NCBI GenBank assembly: GCA_015068645.1
Contig: SVKD01000009.1
Location: forward strand, 1 to 64,000
Length of the DNA stretch: 64,000 nt
Reading direction: 5' to 3'
Source of the DNA: Oscillospiraceae bacterium
Lineage (GTDB): Bacteria > Bacillota > Clostridia > UMGS1840
This document shows positions 25,500 through 33,543 of this stretch, in pieces; within the stretch, counting starts at the first letter, position 1, and each line of letters opens with the position of its first letter. The translations under genes and the position numbers were made by a program. The notes under the pieces are model-generated. The model did not search any database. It worked only from the letters and a program-made list of their open reading frames with translations, and was not told where the DNA came from.

Positions 25500-25685
25500 C
25501 TAAAATAAATCAAAATGCTTGTCTGTAAGTCGCAATGCTTCCAAAATATTTTCCTCGGAATTGGTATAACCAAACAAAATATAAGCGTGTTCAGCATTGG
25601 GAATCATCAGCAGATAATTTTTCGGATGATGAACGGGAGAATACTCTTCCCCGTCCAGCGACCGTCTCAGTCTAAGGGTGTTTCG
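25500..25685 (-). pseudogene. 3' remnant of a truncated gene (about 61 codons)
   Basis: On the minus strand an open frame ends at TAG (25500-25502). It encodes a protein-like sequence with DGEEYSPVHHPKNYLLMIPN and NAEHAYILFGYTNSEEN, no start codon, and an in-frame TGA immediately upstream at 25686-25688. Composition and codon use look coding, so I read it as the C-terminal end of a gene whose 5' part was lost where the 73-bp repeat (from 25718) now begins. Family not recognised. The remaining sequence to 25860 is the repeat and AT-rich DNA. Confidence 0.6.
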
Positions 25686-25717
25686 TCACAGTTCGACAAT
25701 CTTTATATCTTCACATC

Positions 25718-25790
25718 AAATAAGAACCCGACCCGATGACGCAATCAAAGATTGCGGTCGGGTGCCCCGGAACCTTGTTGTATTCACAAT
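25718..25790. repeat. 73-bp direct repeat, copy 2
   Basis: Same orientation as 23952-24024, 71 of 73 positions equal. It lies downstream of the flippase gene on the minus strand, where its stem could also serve as a transcript end, and next to the truncated gene at 25500. Confidence 0.85.
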
Positions 25791-25860
25791 CAAAATAAAA
25801 ACTGTTCACATTCAAATTATTTTTTATTTTATCACATCCTGACAAAAAACACAAGAAAAA

Positions 25861-27333
25861 TTATAATTTCAAGTCATCGTATTTGATTATACCTGTTGCA
25901 TAGAGTAAACAAATATACAAAAATACCGTCAAAGAGATGGCACTCCATAATCCGTCAGGACATAATACCCCGGCACACCAAATACAAATTTCTATAAGTA
26001 CAGCGGGACAAAGAATGTTACGAAACAAACCGAAACTACAATCCGTATGACGGATTAAGGTGATGATACTAAGGGTTCCGTTTAAGATTTCGCCCACTGC
26101 AATGACCGTAAGATATCCTCGGATCCCGTAAACAGGAAGCAACCACCACATAAGGCCAATTCCCACGGCAGAATCTAAAATGCTGATACGAACCACTGCA
26201 ACCTGACAGTTGATTCCTTTTAATACGGCATCCACAATATCGTCTAAATACATAATAACCACCAAAGGAGCAAGTAATCGTAAATATACCGCAGTTTCGG
26301 TGTTGCCGTAAAAAAACAGGCATAATTTTTCGGAAAAACAAAGGAATACTCCTGCAACAGCCACGGAAAACAAAAGCGTAATCTGAAATATTTTAGAAAG
26401 AATCCGTCTAAGATTTTTTTGTCTGCCCAAAGCGTGTTGTTCAGTGATTTCAGGCACAATGAGGGAAGCAAACGAAGAAAGCATTACCTGAGGAAACATC
26501 AGAATCGGAAACACCATACCATTGACCCGCCCGTATTCAGCTATCCCGTTTACATTTTTTGATGCTGCCAGACGGTTAGGAATCAACAGTTGCTTTACCG
26601 AAGATAAGCCTGAGCGAAGATAAGAGCTTACGGCAACGGGCATTGAAAAACCCAAAATACGCTTCCATTGATCTCTTTGTTGTCTTGCCAAAATATTTCG
26701 GTCCTGAAACCGATAGGTAACATAGTAAAAACTACAGGAAAGAATCTCAGCCATTGTTCCGCCCAGCACCAACATACATAATACCGCTGTGAAATTCGAG
26801 GAAGGTGCAAAAGATAACAACCAAACGGTCACACCCATTTTAAACAGTTGTTCTAAAAGCTGTCCGAACATTGTTTTCCCCGATTTTCGGATAGCAATAA
26901 AATATCCCGATAATGCAGAAGAAACAGAAATAAACGGCAATCCTGTTGCCAGAATATAAAACGGTATGACACTGATTTGTCCATAAAATACCCATTCCAC
27001 CAAAAACGGCGCCAAACAGATGAGCAATAAAACTGCTGCCCCACTGAAAAACAAACAGTATTTTAAAGATTTATTCAGCAATGCACGTGCCGTTTCCCTA
27101 CCGTTTCTTGCCAGTTCCTCAGAAACCAGTTTGGTAACGGTAAGACCGATCCCTGAAGTAGCGAGAGTCACCGAAAAAAAGTATACCGACAAAATCAAAT
27201 GATAAAGCCCCATAGTCTCCGCACCAATACGATTGGCTAAATACACTGAAAAAGATAATCCGATACTGCGAAGAAAAAAGGAACACCCCATCATAACCAA
27301 AACATTTTTCAAAAACACAACACTTTTTTTCAA
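25861..27333 (-). CDS. SpoVB/MurJ-like polysaccharide flippase (MOP superfamily)
   Basis: 490 residues with about fourteen membrane helices. The start LKNVLVMMGCSFFLRSIGLS, then GAETMGLYHLILSVYFF and GIGLTVTKLVSEE, is the SpoVB-type pattern. This group moves lipid-linked precursors across the membrane and in sporulating species is needed for spore cortex synthesis. It lies directly downstream of sigG. The start codon is TTG at 27333, with GGGAGG nine bases upstream. This ribosome site is the right arm of the terminator hairpin after sigG, and the U-tract runs into the start codon. Confidence 0.9.
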   Translation of the reverse strand: MKKSVVFLKNVLVMMGCSFFLRSIGLSFSVYLANRIGAETMGLYHLILSVYFFSVTLATSGIGLTVTKLVSEELARNGRETARALLNKSLKYCLFFSGAAVLLLICLAPFLVEWVFYGQISVIPFYILATGLPFISVSSALSGYFIAIRKSGKTMFGQLLEQLFKMGVTVWLLSFAPSSNFTAVLCMLVLGGTMAEILSCSFYYVTYRFQDRNILARQQRDQWKRILGFSMPVAVSSYLRSGLSSVKQLLIPNRLAASKNVNGIAEYGRVNGMVFPILMFPQVMLSSFASLIVPEITEQHALGRQKNLRRILSKIFQITLLFSVAVAGVFLCFSEKLCLFFYGNTETAVYLRLLAPLVVIMYLDDIVDAVLKGINCQVAVVRISILDSAVGIGLMWWLLPVYGIRGYLTVIAVGEILNGTLSIITLIRHTDCSFGLFRNILCPAVLIEICIWCAGVLCPDGLWSAISLTVFLYICLLYATGIIKYDDLKL

Positions 27334-27375
27334 AAAAAATGCCTCCCTTCCCTACTATTCGTATGAAAGAGAGGC
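27332..27375 (-). terminator. sigG terminator that contains the flippase ribosome site
   Basis: Minus-strand GCCTCTCTTTC pairs with GGGAAGGGAGGC, followed by A and eight T. The GGGAGG in the right arm is the Shine-Dalgarno sequence for the TTG start at 27333. Folding would both stop transcription and hide the ribosome site. Confidence 0.65.
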
Positions 27376-27389
27376 TTCTTTTTATGTGG

Positions 27390-28160
27390 TCAATTGATAT
27401 ATTTTCGCATCGAAATCAAGGCATTTTTCTCCAAACGGGAAACCTGCGCCTGAGAGATGTGAATTTCTTCGGCAATCTCGGTTTGTGTTTTGTCTTCGAA
27501 AAAACGCATGGATAAAATCTTGCGTTCTTTTTCGGACAGTTTGCTCATTGCCTGAGAAACACAAATACCCCCTAACCACTTTTCTTCCCGATTTTTGGTG
27601 TCGGATAACTGGTCCATCACCAAAATCACATCACCACCGTCGTTATAAATTGGTTCGTACAAGGAGACCGGATCACAGATAGCATCCAAAGCTGTAGAAA
27701 CCTCTTTTGGGGTAACACCGATTTCTTTGGCAATTTCATAAGGTGTTGGTTCGTGTCCTAAAGAAACGGTAAGTTTTTCTTTGGCAGATAAAGCCCGATA
27801 AGCAATGTCTTTTAAGGAACGGCTTACCTTGACGGCACCGGCATCCCGTAAATAGCGTTTAATCTCCCCCAAAATCATAGGGACTGCATAGGTGGAAAAA
27901 CGCACCTCGTGCTTTAAATCAAAGTTATCAATAGCCTTCATCAGTCCCACACAGCCGATTTGAAACAAATCGTCCGGATTTTCTCCACGGTTGGAAAATT
28001 TCTTAATGACACTAAGCACAAGCCGCAGATTCCCATTGATAAATTCTTCTCTGGCTTTTTGATCTCCTTGAGCAATGCGCTGAAGTAAGACCGTTTTTTT
28101 ATCCTGATTGAGTCGGGGCAAATCCTGGGTGTTCACACCGCAGATAACCACTTTATTCAT
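27390..28160 (-). CDS. sigG: RNA polymerase sigma-G factor, late forespore
   Basis: 256 residues. The N-terminus NKVVICGVNTQDLPRL is diagnostic of SigG, distinguishing it from SigF. Region 2 includes NLRLVLSVIKKFSNRGENPDDLFQIG and FSTYAVPMILGEIKR. Region 4 ends with a helix-turn-helix, TQTEIAEEIHISQAQVSRLE. It directs forespore transcription after engulfment. A sigma-F/G-like promoter lies upstream at 28195-28226, consistent with autoregulation. The ribosome site GACGGAGG precedes the ATG. Confidence 0.96.
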   Translation of the reverse strand: MNKVVICGVNTQDLPRLNQDKKTVLLQRIAQGDQKAREEFINGNLRLVLSVIKKFSNRGENPDDLFQIGCVGLMKAIDNFDLKHEVRFSTYAVPMILGEIKRYLRDAGAVKVSRSLKDIAYRALSAKEKLTVSLGHEPTPYEIAKEIGVTPKEVSTALDAICDPVSLYEPIYNDGGDVILVMDQLSDTKNREEKWLGGICVSQAMSKLSEKERKILSMRFFEDKTQTEIAEEIHISQAQVSRLEKNALISMRKYIN

Positions 28161-28194
28161 AAATTCCTCCGTCTTTTCCCAAAATACTTGTCCA

Positions 28195-28226
28195 TAGTAT
28201 TTCCGAATTTGACGGAAGCTATTACA
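28195..28226 (-). promoter_or_regulatory. Candidate sigma-F/sigma-G promoter of sigG
   Basis: Minus-strand TGTAATA (28220-28226) and AATACTA (28195-28201) are separated by 18 bases, close to the B. subtilis forespore consensus (TGAATA, CATACTA). It sits about 35 bases before the sigG start. Confidence 0.5.
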
Positions 28227-28228
28227 TA

Positions 28229-28262
28229 AAAAAACACCGCCGGTAATCCGACGGTGTTTTTT
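28229..28262 (-). terminator. Terminator of the small lipoprotein gene
   Basis: AACACCG with complementary CGGTGTT around an inner pairing CCGG/CCGA-type loop, followed on the minus strand by seven T. It ends the lipoprotein transcript before sigG. Confidence 0.75.
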
Positions 28263-28265
28263 CTA

Positions 28266-28490
28266 TTATTCTAAATTTTCTAAGTCTTGTAACTGTCCTT
28301 GTAATGAGCTTAACTGATCCATTAACTGATCATATTCAACCTTACAGTCTTTACAAAGATTTGCCTCTTCTCCCTCGAAGGAAACTTTGGTCACTGCTCC
28401 GGATTTACCGCAGTTGTCACATTTTCCTACACATCCGGACAATACGAATAACAGACAAAACGCGCACAGTAATGCTAAAACTCTTTTCAT
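28266..28490 (-). CDS. Small lipoprotein with a CxxC zinc-ribbon-like pair
   Basis: 74 residues from the ATG at 28490, chosen because AAGGAG lies nine bases upstream; longer frames lack one. The signal peptide MKRVLALLCAFCLLFVLSGC ends in a lipobox with the lipidated Cys at 20. KCDNCGKSG and LCKDCKVEY provide two CxxC knuckles, probably binding one zinc. A short coiled coil finishes the protein. Function unknown; exposed on the outer face of the membrane. Confidence 0.85.
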   Translation of the reverse strand: MKRVLALLCAFCLLFVLSGCVGKCDNCGKSGAVTKVSFEGEEANLCKDCKVEYDQLMDQLSSLQGQLQDLENLE

Positions 28491-28601
28491 AATAAAAATC
28501 TCCTTAAATTGAAGCTTTTTTTCTATCATAACACACGATTCTAAAAAAAGCAAGCATTTTAACCAAATTGTAACACAACAGGAAGTTTTTTAAGGAAAAA
28601 A

Positions 28602-29423
28602 TTATTGATTGATATGAATATCCATTTTTGGATAAGGAATGCAAATGCCGTTTTGGTCAAATGTTTTTTTAATTTCTTCCAGCAAATCAAAACGAACATC
28701 CCAATAATCTTCACTGTTGCACCAGCAACGGAAAGAATAAACCAACCCGTATTCCCCATGCTCGGATAATCTTGCCACAGGAGCATCCGGCGTTTTTAAA
28801 ACCTTCGGGTGTGCATTGGCAATTCCTAATAATATATTCTTTACCGCTTCCACATCACTTTCATAAGAGGCACGAACCATCAAGTCCACCCGTCTGGTTT
28901 TCTGATGAGTAACATTCACCATAGTCTGATTGGAAACAATTCCGTTGGGGACTACAATTTTCTGATTATCCACACTTTTTAACTGGGTATAATATAAACC
29001 GATTTCGGTAACAACACCTTCCACATTATCTACCGAGATATATTCTCCGATGGTGAACGGTTTAAATAACAGAATAATCAAACCACCTGCAATGTTGGAA
29101 AGACTCCCCTGCAAAGATAAACCGATTGCCACTGCCAAAGAACCCAGGATGGTCACAAAAGAGGTCATGGGGATTCCCATAACACCTGCAGTGGTGAACA
29201 CAATCAGCGTTTTTAATCCCACTGACAAAAAGCTTTTTAAAAAGGAGCCCACATTAGATTCCAGTTTGGAATAAGCCTGGCTTTTTAAAAATGAGTTCAC
29301 CAGAATTTTTGTGAGTTTAAAACCAACTCCCAAAATCAAAAAAGCTGCCGCCAGGCGCCATGCGATGCTTACAACATAAGGGGAAAGCAACCCCAAAAAA
29401 GCTTCAACAGACTCTTTTGTCAT
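28602..29423 (-). CDS. Small-conductance mechanosensitive channel, MscS family
   Basis: 273 residues, close to E. coli MscS. Three N-terminal helices, the third being the pore-lining Gly/Ala-rich segment (SLAVAIGLSLQGSLSNIAGG), then the beta-domain with FTIGEYISVDNVEGVVTEIG and the C-terminal vestibule. It should open on membrane tension to release osmolytes. GAGGAGT precedes the ATG. Monocistronic, with its own 5' region. Confidence 0.93.
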   Translation of the reverse strand: MTKESVEAFLGLLSPYVVSIAWRLAAAFLILGVGFKLTKILVNSFLKSQAYSKLESNVGSFLKSFLSVGLKTLIVFTTAGVMGIPMTSFVTILGSLAVAIGLSLQGSLSNIAGGLIILLFKPFTIGEYISVDNVEGVVTEIGLYYTQLKSVDNQKIVVPNGIVSNQTMVNVTHQKTRRVDLMVRASYESDVEAVKNILLGIANAHPKVLKTPDAPVARLSEHGEYGLVYSFRCWCNSEDYWDVRFDLLEEIKKTFDQNGICIPYPKMDIHINQ

Positions 29424-29621
29424 AACAACACTCCTCTTTCATAATCACTCTTTCGTTTAACATTATTATATCAAAGGGCAAACAATTTGTCAAACAAAAT
29501 GCCATCTTTTTCAATTGATTATCAAACAAATATATTTCTGCATACATTTTATGCAAATGCCAGAAAGATTTTGGAATTTTATCAGGAAATCCCAGTTTCA
29601 GCAATGTTTTTTAATATTTTA

Positions 29622-29650
29622 TTGCATTTTATAAAACATTATGCTATAAT
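29622..29650 (+). promoter_or_regulatory. Sigma-A promoter of the AraC-type gene
   Basis: TTGCAT, 17-base spacer, TATAAT. The -10 is perfect and lies 23 bases before the GTG start. Confidence 0.8.
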
Positions 29651-29673
29651 ATGGTAGGAAGAAGGGATGAAAT

Positions 29674-30540
29674 GTGAATTATTTTGTGAATGATATTTAT
29701 TGGGAATACCGTTTTTCTTTGGGAGATGCAAATTTTGTATTTTTCTCCAATATTAACTCTGTTGGTGAAGTTCCGCACAAAGGTCTTTTGCACTCTCATA
29801 AGCTCTATGAACTGTTTCACGTGCTCCACGGTGATATGACCTTGGTTACCGATTCTGAAAGGACCATCATCAATCGCGGAGATACTTTGATTATTGCTCC
29901 GGAAACCACTCACACCACAAACATTCATCCGGGAACAAAACGTTTCTGCATGATTTTTACTGTTGAAAAAAATCCAACCATGCCGGAGTCCAATTACTAT
30001 GAGGCATTCCAAAAAATTTTGTCAGGAGATTTCATCCGGTTGGATTCTGCGCTGTTATCTCCTTGTTTTGAACGTTGCGCACAGTATATAAAAAGCAATT
30101 ATTCAGAAAAAGATGAGCTGATTACTGCCTGCCTTCATGAAATTATGGCCCTCATTAAGACAACCAATTCCCAGGGAGAAGAAACGCCTCAGCCTAATAC
30201 CTTTTCCGATACCGAAAACTCCCGTACCTATTTGGTGGATTACTATTTTACCCACAATTTCCAACACGGGTCCCTCACAGAATTATCGGAACTGTTGCGC
30301 TTAAGTTCCCAGCAAACCCAAAGAATTATAAAAAAAATGTACGGTCAATCCTTTAGCGAACGTCTTACAATGATGAAAATGCAACTGGCAAAAAGTTTGC
30401 TGCAGGATACCAAGCTTTCCGTAACACAAATTGCAGAGAAATGCGGATACACAGGGCCTAACGGATTTTTTGTGGCATTCAAAAAATATTACGGAAAAAC
30501 TCCCAACAAGATGAAAAAAGCAGAAATTCAGAATTCCTGA
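29674..30540 (+). CDS. AraC-family transcriptional regulator with cupin sensor
   Basis: 288 residues. The N-terminal cupin domain has the metal/ligand-type strand HSHKLYELFHVLHGDMTLV and INRGDTLIIAPETTHT. Two C-terminal helix-turn-helices are present (about 190-285): LTELSELLRLSSQQTQRIIK and VTQIAEKCGYTGPNGFFVAF, followed by FKKYYGKTPNKMK. A ligand-responsive activator by family. It is 97 bases upstream of the Cys-tail membrane protein and radical SAM pair on the same strand and may control them. GTG start after AAGGGATG. Confidence 0.92.
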   Translation: MNYFVNDIYWEYRFSLGDANFVFFSNINSVGEVPHKGLLHSHKLYELFHVLHGDMTLVTDSERTIINRGDTLIIAPETTHTTNIHPGTKRFCMIFTVEKNPTMPESNYYEAFQKILSGDFIRLDSALLSPCFERCAQYIKSNYSEKDELITACLHEIMALIKTTNSQGEETPQPNTFSDTENSRTYLVDYYFTHNFQHGSLTELSELLRLSSQQTQRIIKKMYGQSFSERLTMMKMQLAKSLLQDTKLSVTQIAEKCGYTGPNGFFVAFKKYYGKTPNKMKKAEIQNS

Positions 30541-30637
30541 TGATTCCAGCTAAGTTCATCTTCCCAAGCACTATGTATACAAATTGTTTGGTATCTTCAT
30601 TCGTTTTTTGTAAAAAGACATAAGGAGTTAGAATGTA

Positions 30638-31759
30638 ATGGAACATAAAACAAAAAAGAAGCAACAGTCATCCAAAATTGATCCCATTTTAATCTGTTGT
30701 TATATCATATTTTTCTTAGTCTATTTTACAGTAGTAGATTCCCTTGCTTCCCGTGATATTCCGGAATTGATTCGAAAAATACCGGGAACAAGTTTCATCG
30801 GACTTTTGATTTTATGGATCCTATTTGTTTTTGCTGTAACAGGGATAATATTACTGATTGTGTTTACCGGTGTTACAAAAGCGTATTCGCCTGAAATTCG
30901 TGAAATCAATTTGTCCAACGACGATCTGATGACTTTGAAAAATTTTAACAATTCTCAAAGAATGACTTATTATTTGTTAAAAGGCTATCTGGATCGGATT
31001 CTCATTTTAAAAAAAGAAAAACCTGACTCGAACAAAAAATCGGAACTGTATATTCAGATCAGTCCCTATATCTCAGAAGAAGACTTAAAAAAATATTGCA
31101 AAAAAAATCCTGATGTTGCAAAAATTGTGAAAGTGATTCAAGCCTCTACATCAGAAGTCACAATAAAAGCCATTGAAACGATAACCAATTTCTCACCCAA
31201 AACAACAAGAGCAGACAGCGATCTCATTGCACAAATCAACCGGAAATACCGGATGATTGCCAACTGTTTTTTTGTGGCATTTATCGCCCTGGCTTACTAT
31301 CCCGGCATCACAAAATATATTATGGGACAACACCATTCAAAACCCACGGGAAATCTTGAAACTTTTCTTTTTTTCATATTCCCGATTATTTTGATTATAC
31401 TATACAAAAGTTGTCATTGGGTATCTGATTACTATCGCAATAGCTTATTAGATTCTATGTTTCATAACCATTTGATTGGTATTTACCAAGCACTGGAAAA
31501 AATGGAAGAAAATCCGGATCATACTCCCACAGATTGTAAGACCATCGAAAATCTGCTTCGTGCATATATCTTAAATCACCACCGGCTTTTATTCAAAGTA
31601 GACCGAAATTCAGTGATTCGTCAACTCATCAGCGGAGGACTGGCAACCCAGGTTGCCTCTTCCGGTATCAGCAACAGCTCCGGCTGCAGTGGTTGCAGCA
31701 GTTGCAGTAGCTGTAGCAGTTGCAGTAGTTGCGGAGGTTGTGGAGGTTGCGGTGATTAA
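30638..31759 (+). CDS. Membrane protein with C-terminal (Cys-x-x)8 tail, candidate radical SAM substrate
   Basis: 373 residues. Two helices at about 18-40 and 50-75, a charged domain (about 85-195), and two further helices around 205-225 and 240-260. The last 27 residues are Ser/Gly/Cys only apart from the final Asp: SGCSGCSSCSSC, then SSCSSCGGCGGCGD, eight Cys each three residues apart. Membrane proteins ending in Gly/Cys repeats are known (for example TIGR04222-type proteins), but I cannot place this body in a named family. The next gene, one base later, encodes a radical SAM/SPASM enzyme whose ribosome site lies in the tail codons. I infer the tail is modified, probably by thioether formation; metal binding is the alternative. 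Confidence 0.8.
   Translation: MEHKTKKKQQSSKIDPILICCYIIFFLVYFTVVDSLASRDIPELIRKIPGTSFIGLLILWILFVFAVTGIILLIVFTGVTKAYSPEIREINLSNDDLMTLKNFNNSQRMTYYLLKGYLDRILILKKEKPDSNKKSELYIQISPYISEEDLKKYCKKNPDVAKIVKVIQASTSEVTIKAIETITNFSPKTTRADSDLIAQINRKYRMIANCFFVAFIALAYYPGITKYIMGQHHSKPTGNLETFLFFIFPIILIILYKSCHWVSDYYRNSLLDSMFHNHLIGIYQALEKMEENPDHTPTDCKTIENLLRAYILNHHRLLFKVDRNSVIRQLISGGLATQVASSGISNSSGCSGCSSCSSCSSCSSCGGCGGCGD
31685..31750 (+). repeat. 9-base-period TGY-repeat coding the Cys tail
   Basis: Cys codons (TGC or TGT) start at 31685 and recur exactly every 9 bases to 31748, eight in all. The intervening codons are AGT/AGC first and GGA/GGT later. Synonymous variation (TGC/TGT, AGT/AGC, GGA/GGT) shows selection on the protein rather than a fresh microsatellite. 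Confidence 0.9.
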
Positions 31760-31760
31760 G

Positions 31761-32801
31761 ATGAATCCTTGTTATTGCAATATGCAGTCCAGAGTTTTAT
31801 TACAATTTCATATTACGGGACGTTGTAATCTCCGTTGCAAACATTGCTACCGAACCGAAGGAAATGTGGAACCTCTTTCTTATGAAGATATCATTTCGGT
31901 GATGGAACAATTTAAAGAGCTTCGCAAGCACTATAACCGAAAGCATGCTATCAAAAAACGCGGACATATCAACCTGACCGGTGGAGAGCCGTTTATCCGC
32001 AAAGATATCAAACAAATTCTTTCCTATATGGGGGAAAATCGGGAGCATTTTTCCTACGGTATTTTATCCAACGGATCTTTTTTGGATGATGAATTGATTA
32101 CACTCCTCAAAAACACTAACGTGGCGTTTGTGCAACTGAGTTTAGACGGAAAACAAGAAACCCACGATGAACTTCGTGCTCCCGGCGACTACGAACGGGT
32201 TCTTTCTACTGCCAAACGTCTGGAAAAAAGCGGAATTAAAACCTATATCAGTTTTACCGCCAACCAAAAAAATTTCAGAGACCTTCCCTACATTGCAAAA
32301 GAATGCAGAAAACGACGTATCACAAAACTGTGGTCTGACCGCATTGTTCCCATCGGAAACGGTGAAGATTTCAAAGAACTGACCATCACGGCAGACTTAT
32401 TTCAAAAATATGTGAAAACGCTGAAAAAAGCACAAGGAAATTGGTTTACAAAACTTCTTTATCCAAAAACACAGGTGACCATGAATCGTGCTCTCCAATT
32501 TCTGTATTCTAAGGGCTCTTATTATTGTTGCAGCGCAGGAAACAGTTTAATTACCGTGGATGAATTCGGCAACATAATGCCTTGTCGAAGAATGCCGATT
32601 CTCTGCGGAAACATCAAGGACAGTACGCTTAGGGACATCTATGAGAATCACGAGGTGTTCAAAGATTTGCGGATAGAACAAATTCCATCGGAATGTTCCC
32701 TTTGCCAATATGCAATATGGTGCCGTGGCGGTGCAAAATGTCAAAGCTATGCGGCATATCACTCATACAAAAAAAGAGATCCCGCATGCCCCCTCTCATA
32801 A
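31761..32801 (+). CDS. Radical SAM/SPASM-domain enzyme, candidate peptide maturase
   Basis: 346 residues from the ATG at 31761. The in-frame region further upstream reads the Cys-tail codons in another frame and is not coding. The radical SAM cluster motif CNLRCKHCY lies at about residue 27, GGEP in NLTGGEPFIRKDI, and the LSLDG strand. A C-terminal SPASM region with at least seven Cys (YYCCSAG, MPCRRMPILCGN, SECSLCQYAIWCRGGAKC, DPACPL) should bind one or two auxiliary clusters. SPASM enzymes of this size modify ribosomal peptides or proteins, for example by thioether cross-links. One base separates it from the Cys-tail protein, its obvious candidate substrate. Confidence 0.92.
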   Translation: MNPCYCNMQSRVLLQFHITGRCNLRCKHCYRTEGNVEPLSYEDIISVMEQFKELRKHYNRKHAIKKRGHINLTGGEPFIRKDIKQILSYMGENREHFSYGILSNGSFLDDELITLLKNTNVAFVQLSLDGKQETHDELRAPGDYERVLSTAKRLEKSGIKTYISFTANQKNFRDLPYIAKECRKRRITKLWSDRIVPIGNGEDFKELTITADLFQKYVKTLKKAQGNWFTKLLYPKTQVTMNRALQFLYSKGSYYCCSAGNSLITVDEFGNIMPCRRMPILCGNIKDSTLRDIYENHEVFKDLRIEQIPSECSLCQYAIWCRGGAKCQSYAAYHSYKKRDPACPLS

Positions 32802-32810
32802 AATATAAAA

Positions 32811-32844
32811 AAGCCCCCTGTTTTAAACAGAGGGCTCTTTTTAT
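32811..32844 (+). terminator. Terminator after the radical SAM gene
   Basis: AGCCCCCTGTT-TTA-AACAGAGGGCT (one mismatch) followed by CTTTTTAT. It closes the membrane protein-radical SAM unit. Confidence 0.8.
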
Positions 32845-32884
32845 ATTCTTTTGTAGTTACAAAGCGGTTCTATACTTTCGGGGA

Positions 32885-33463
32885 TTAAGCTCTTGTGGGC
32901 GGATAAATAGAACATAGCACAAAAAATATACCAAACACTAAAATTATCATCAAACAACCGAATCCTGAAATAGTGTTATCCATTCTGATATTGGAAAAAA
33001 CAGAATCATTAGACAGCCTCCAGGCATCTTCACCAAATTCTGATATTAAATCAGCAACGTCTTTACAAGCGCGCAATTTAGAAATCAAATTTCTAAGCAC
33101 TTCCACGTCTTTCTCTGCTACATCAGCATCCACTCTGTCATATGCAGAACACTCTTTTGCAATCTCGATTGCTTTTTCTATAAAAACGATTGCTTCTTCC
33201 TTATTTGACAAATGAAAGGCTTCAATTTTTGCCATGCAAAACAACGCTGTATATAACGGTAATTCATAATTATCTTTATCAATCACGGAAAGCTTTTCCA
33301 AGCCATCAGCAATATCCCGAAACAACACAGACGCTCTGGAGAAATTTTCATACTGGATGGCCTTTGTGGCATCTTCTTCCAAGGATATAATATACTTGAC
33401 ACACTGGTGCTCGTTTCGTTTCATAAAACCATATGTCCATCCTTTGATGTCTTGTATAATCAT
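32885..33463 (-). CDS. Hypothetical protein with C-terminal membrane helix
   Basis: 192 residues. Residues 15-160 are helical with a repeat-like look (YENFSRASVLFRDIADGLEKL, EAIVFIEKAIEIAKE), suggesting a tetratricopeptide-like fold. A single hydrophobic helix (about 165-188) ends the protein with a very short extracytoplasmic tail. GAGGAG precedes the ATG. Convergent with the radical SAM gene; relation to it unknown. Confidence 0.7.
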   Translation of the reverse strand: MIIQDIKGWTYGFMKRNEHQCVKYIISLEEDATKAIQYENFSRASVLFRDIADGLEKLSVIDKDNYELPLYTALFCMAKIEAFHLSNKEEAIVFIEKAIEIAKECSAYDRVDADVAEKDVEVLRNLISKLRACKDVADLISEFGEDAWRLSNDSVFSNIRMDNTISGFGCLMIILVFGIFFVLCSIYPPTRA

Positions 33464-33543
33464 ACAGTCTCCTCTTTTATCAAAATTTGTTCCAGTATAT
33501 CATATTTTAACCTAAGATGTCAAGCTTTTTATAGAACGTCATT

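Noticed and set aside
23952-25790. CRISPR array or integron-like array
   Set aside because: Only two repeat copies 1.8 kb apart, no regular spacers and no cas or integrase genes.
31685-31756. CRISPR-like or microsatellite repeat
   Set aside because: The period is 9 bases without spacers, and synonymous codon changes show it is protein-coding.
31653-31760. An earlier start for the radical SAM gene giving an Ala/Val repeat N-terminus
   Set aside because: It is the Cys-tail codons of the membrane protein read in another frame. The ATG at 31761 with GGAGG upstream begins the natural protein.
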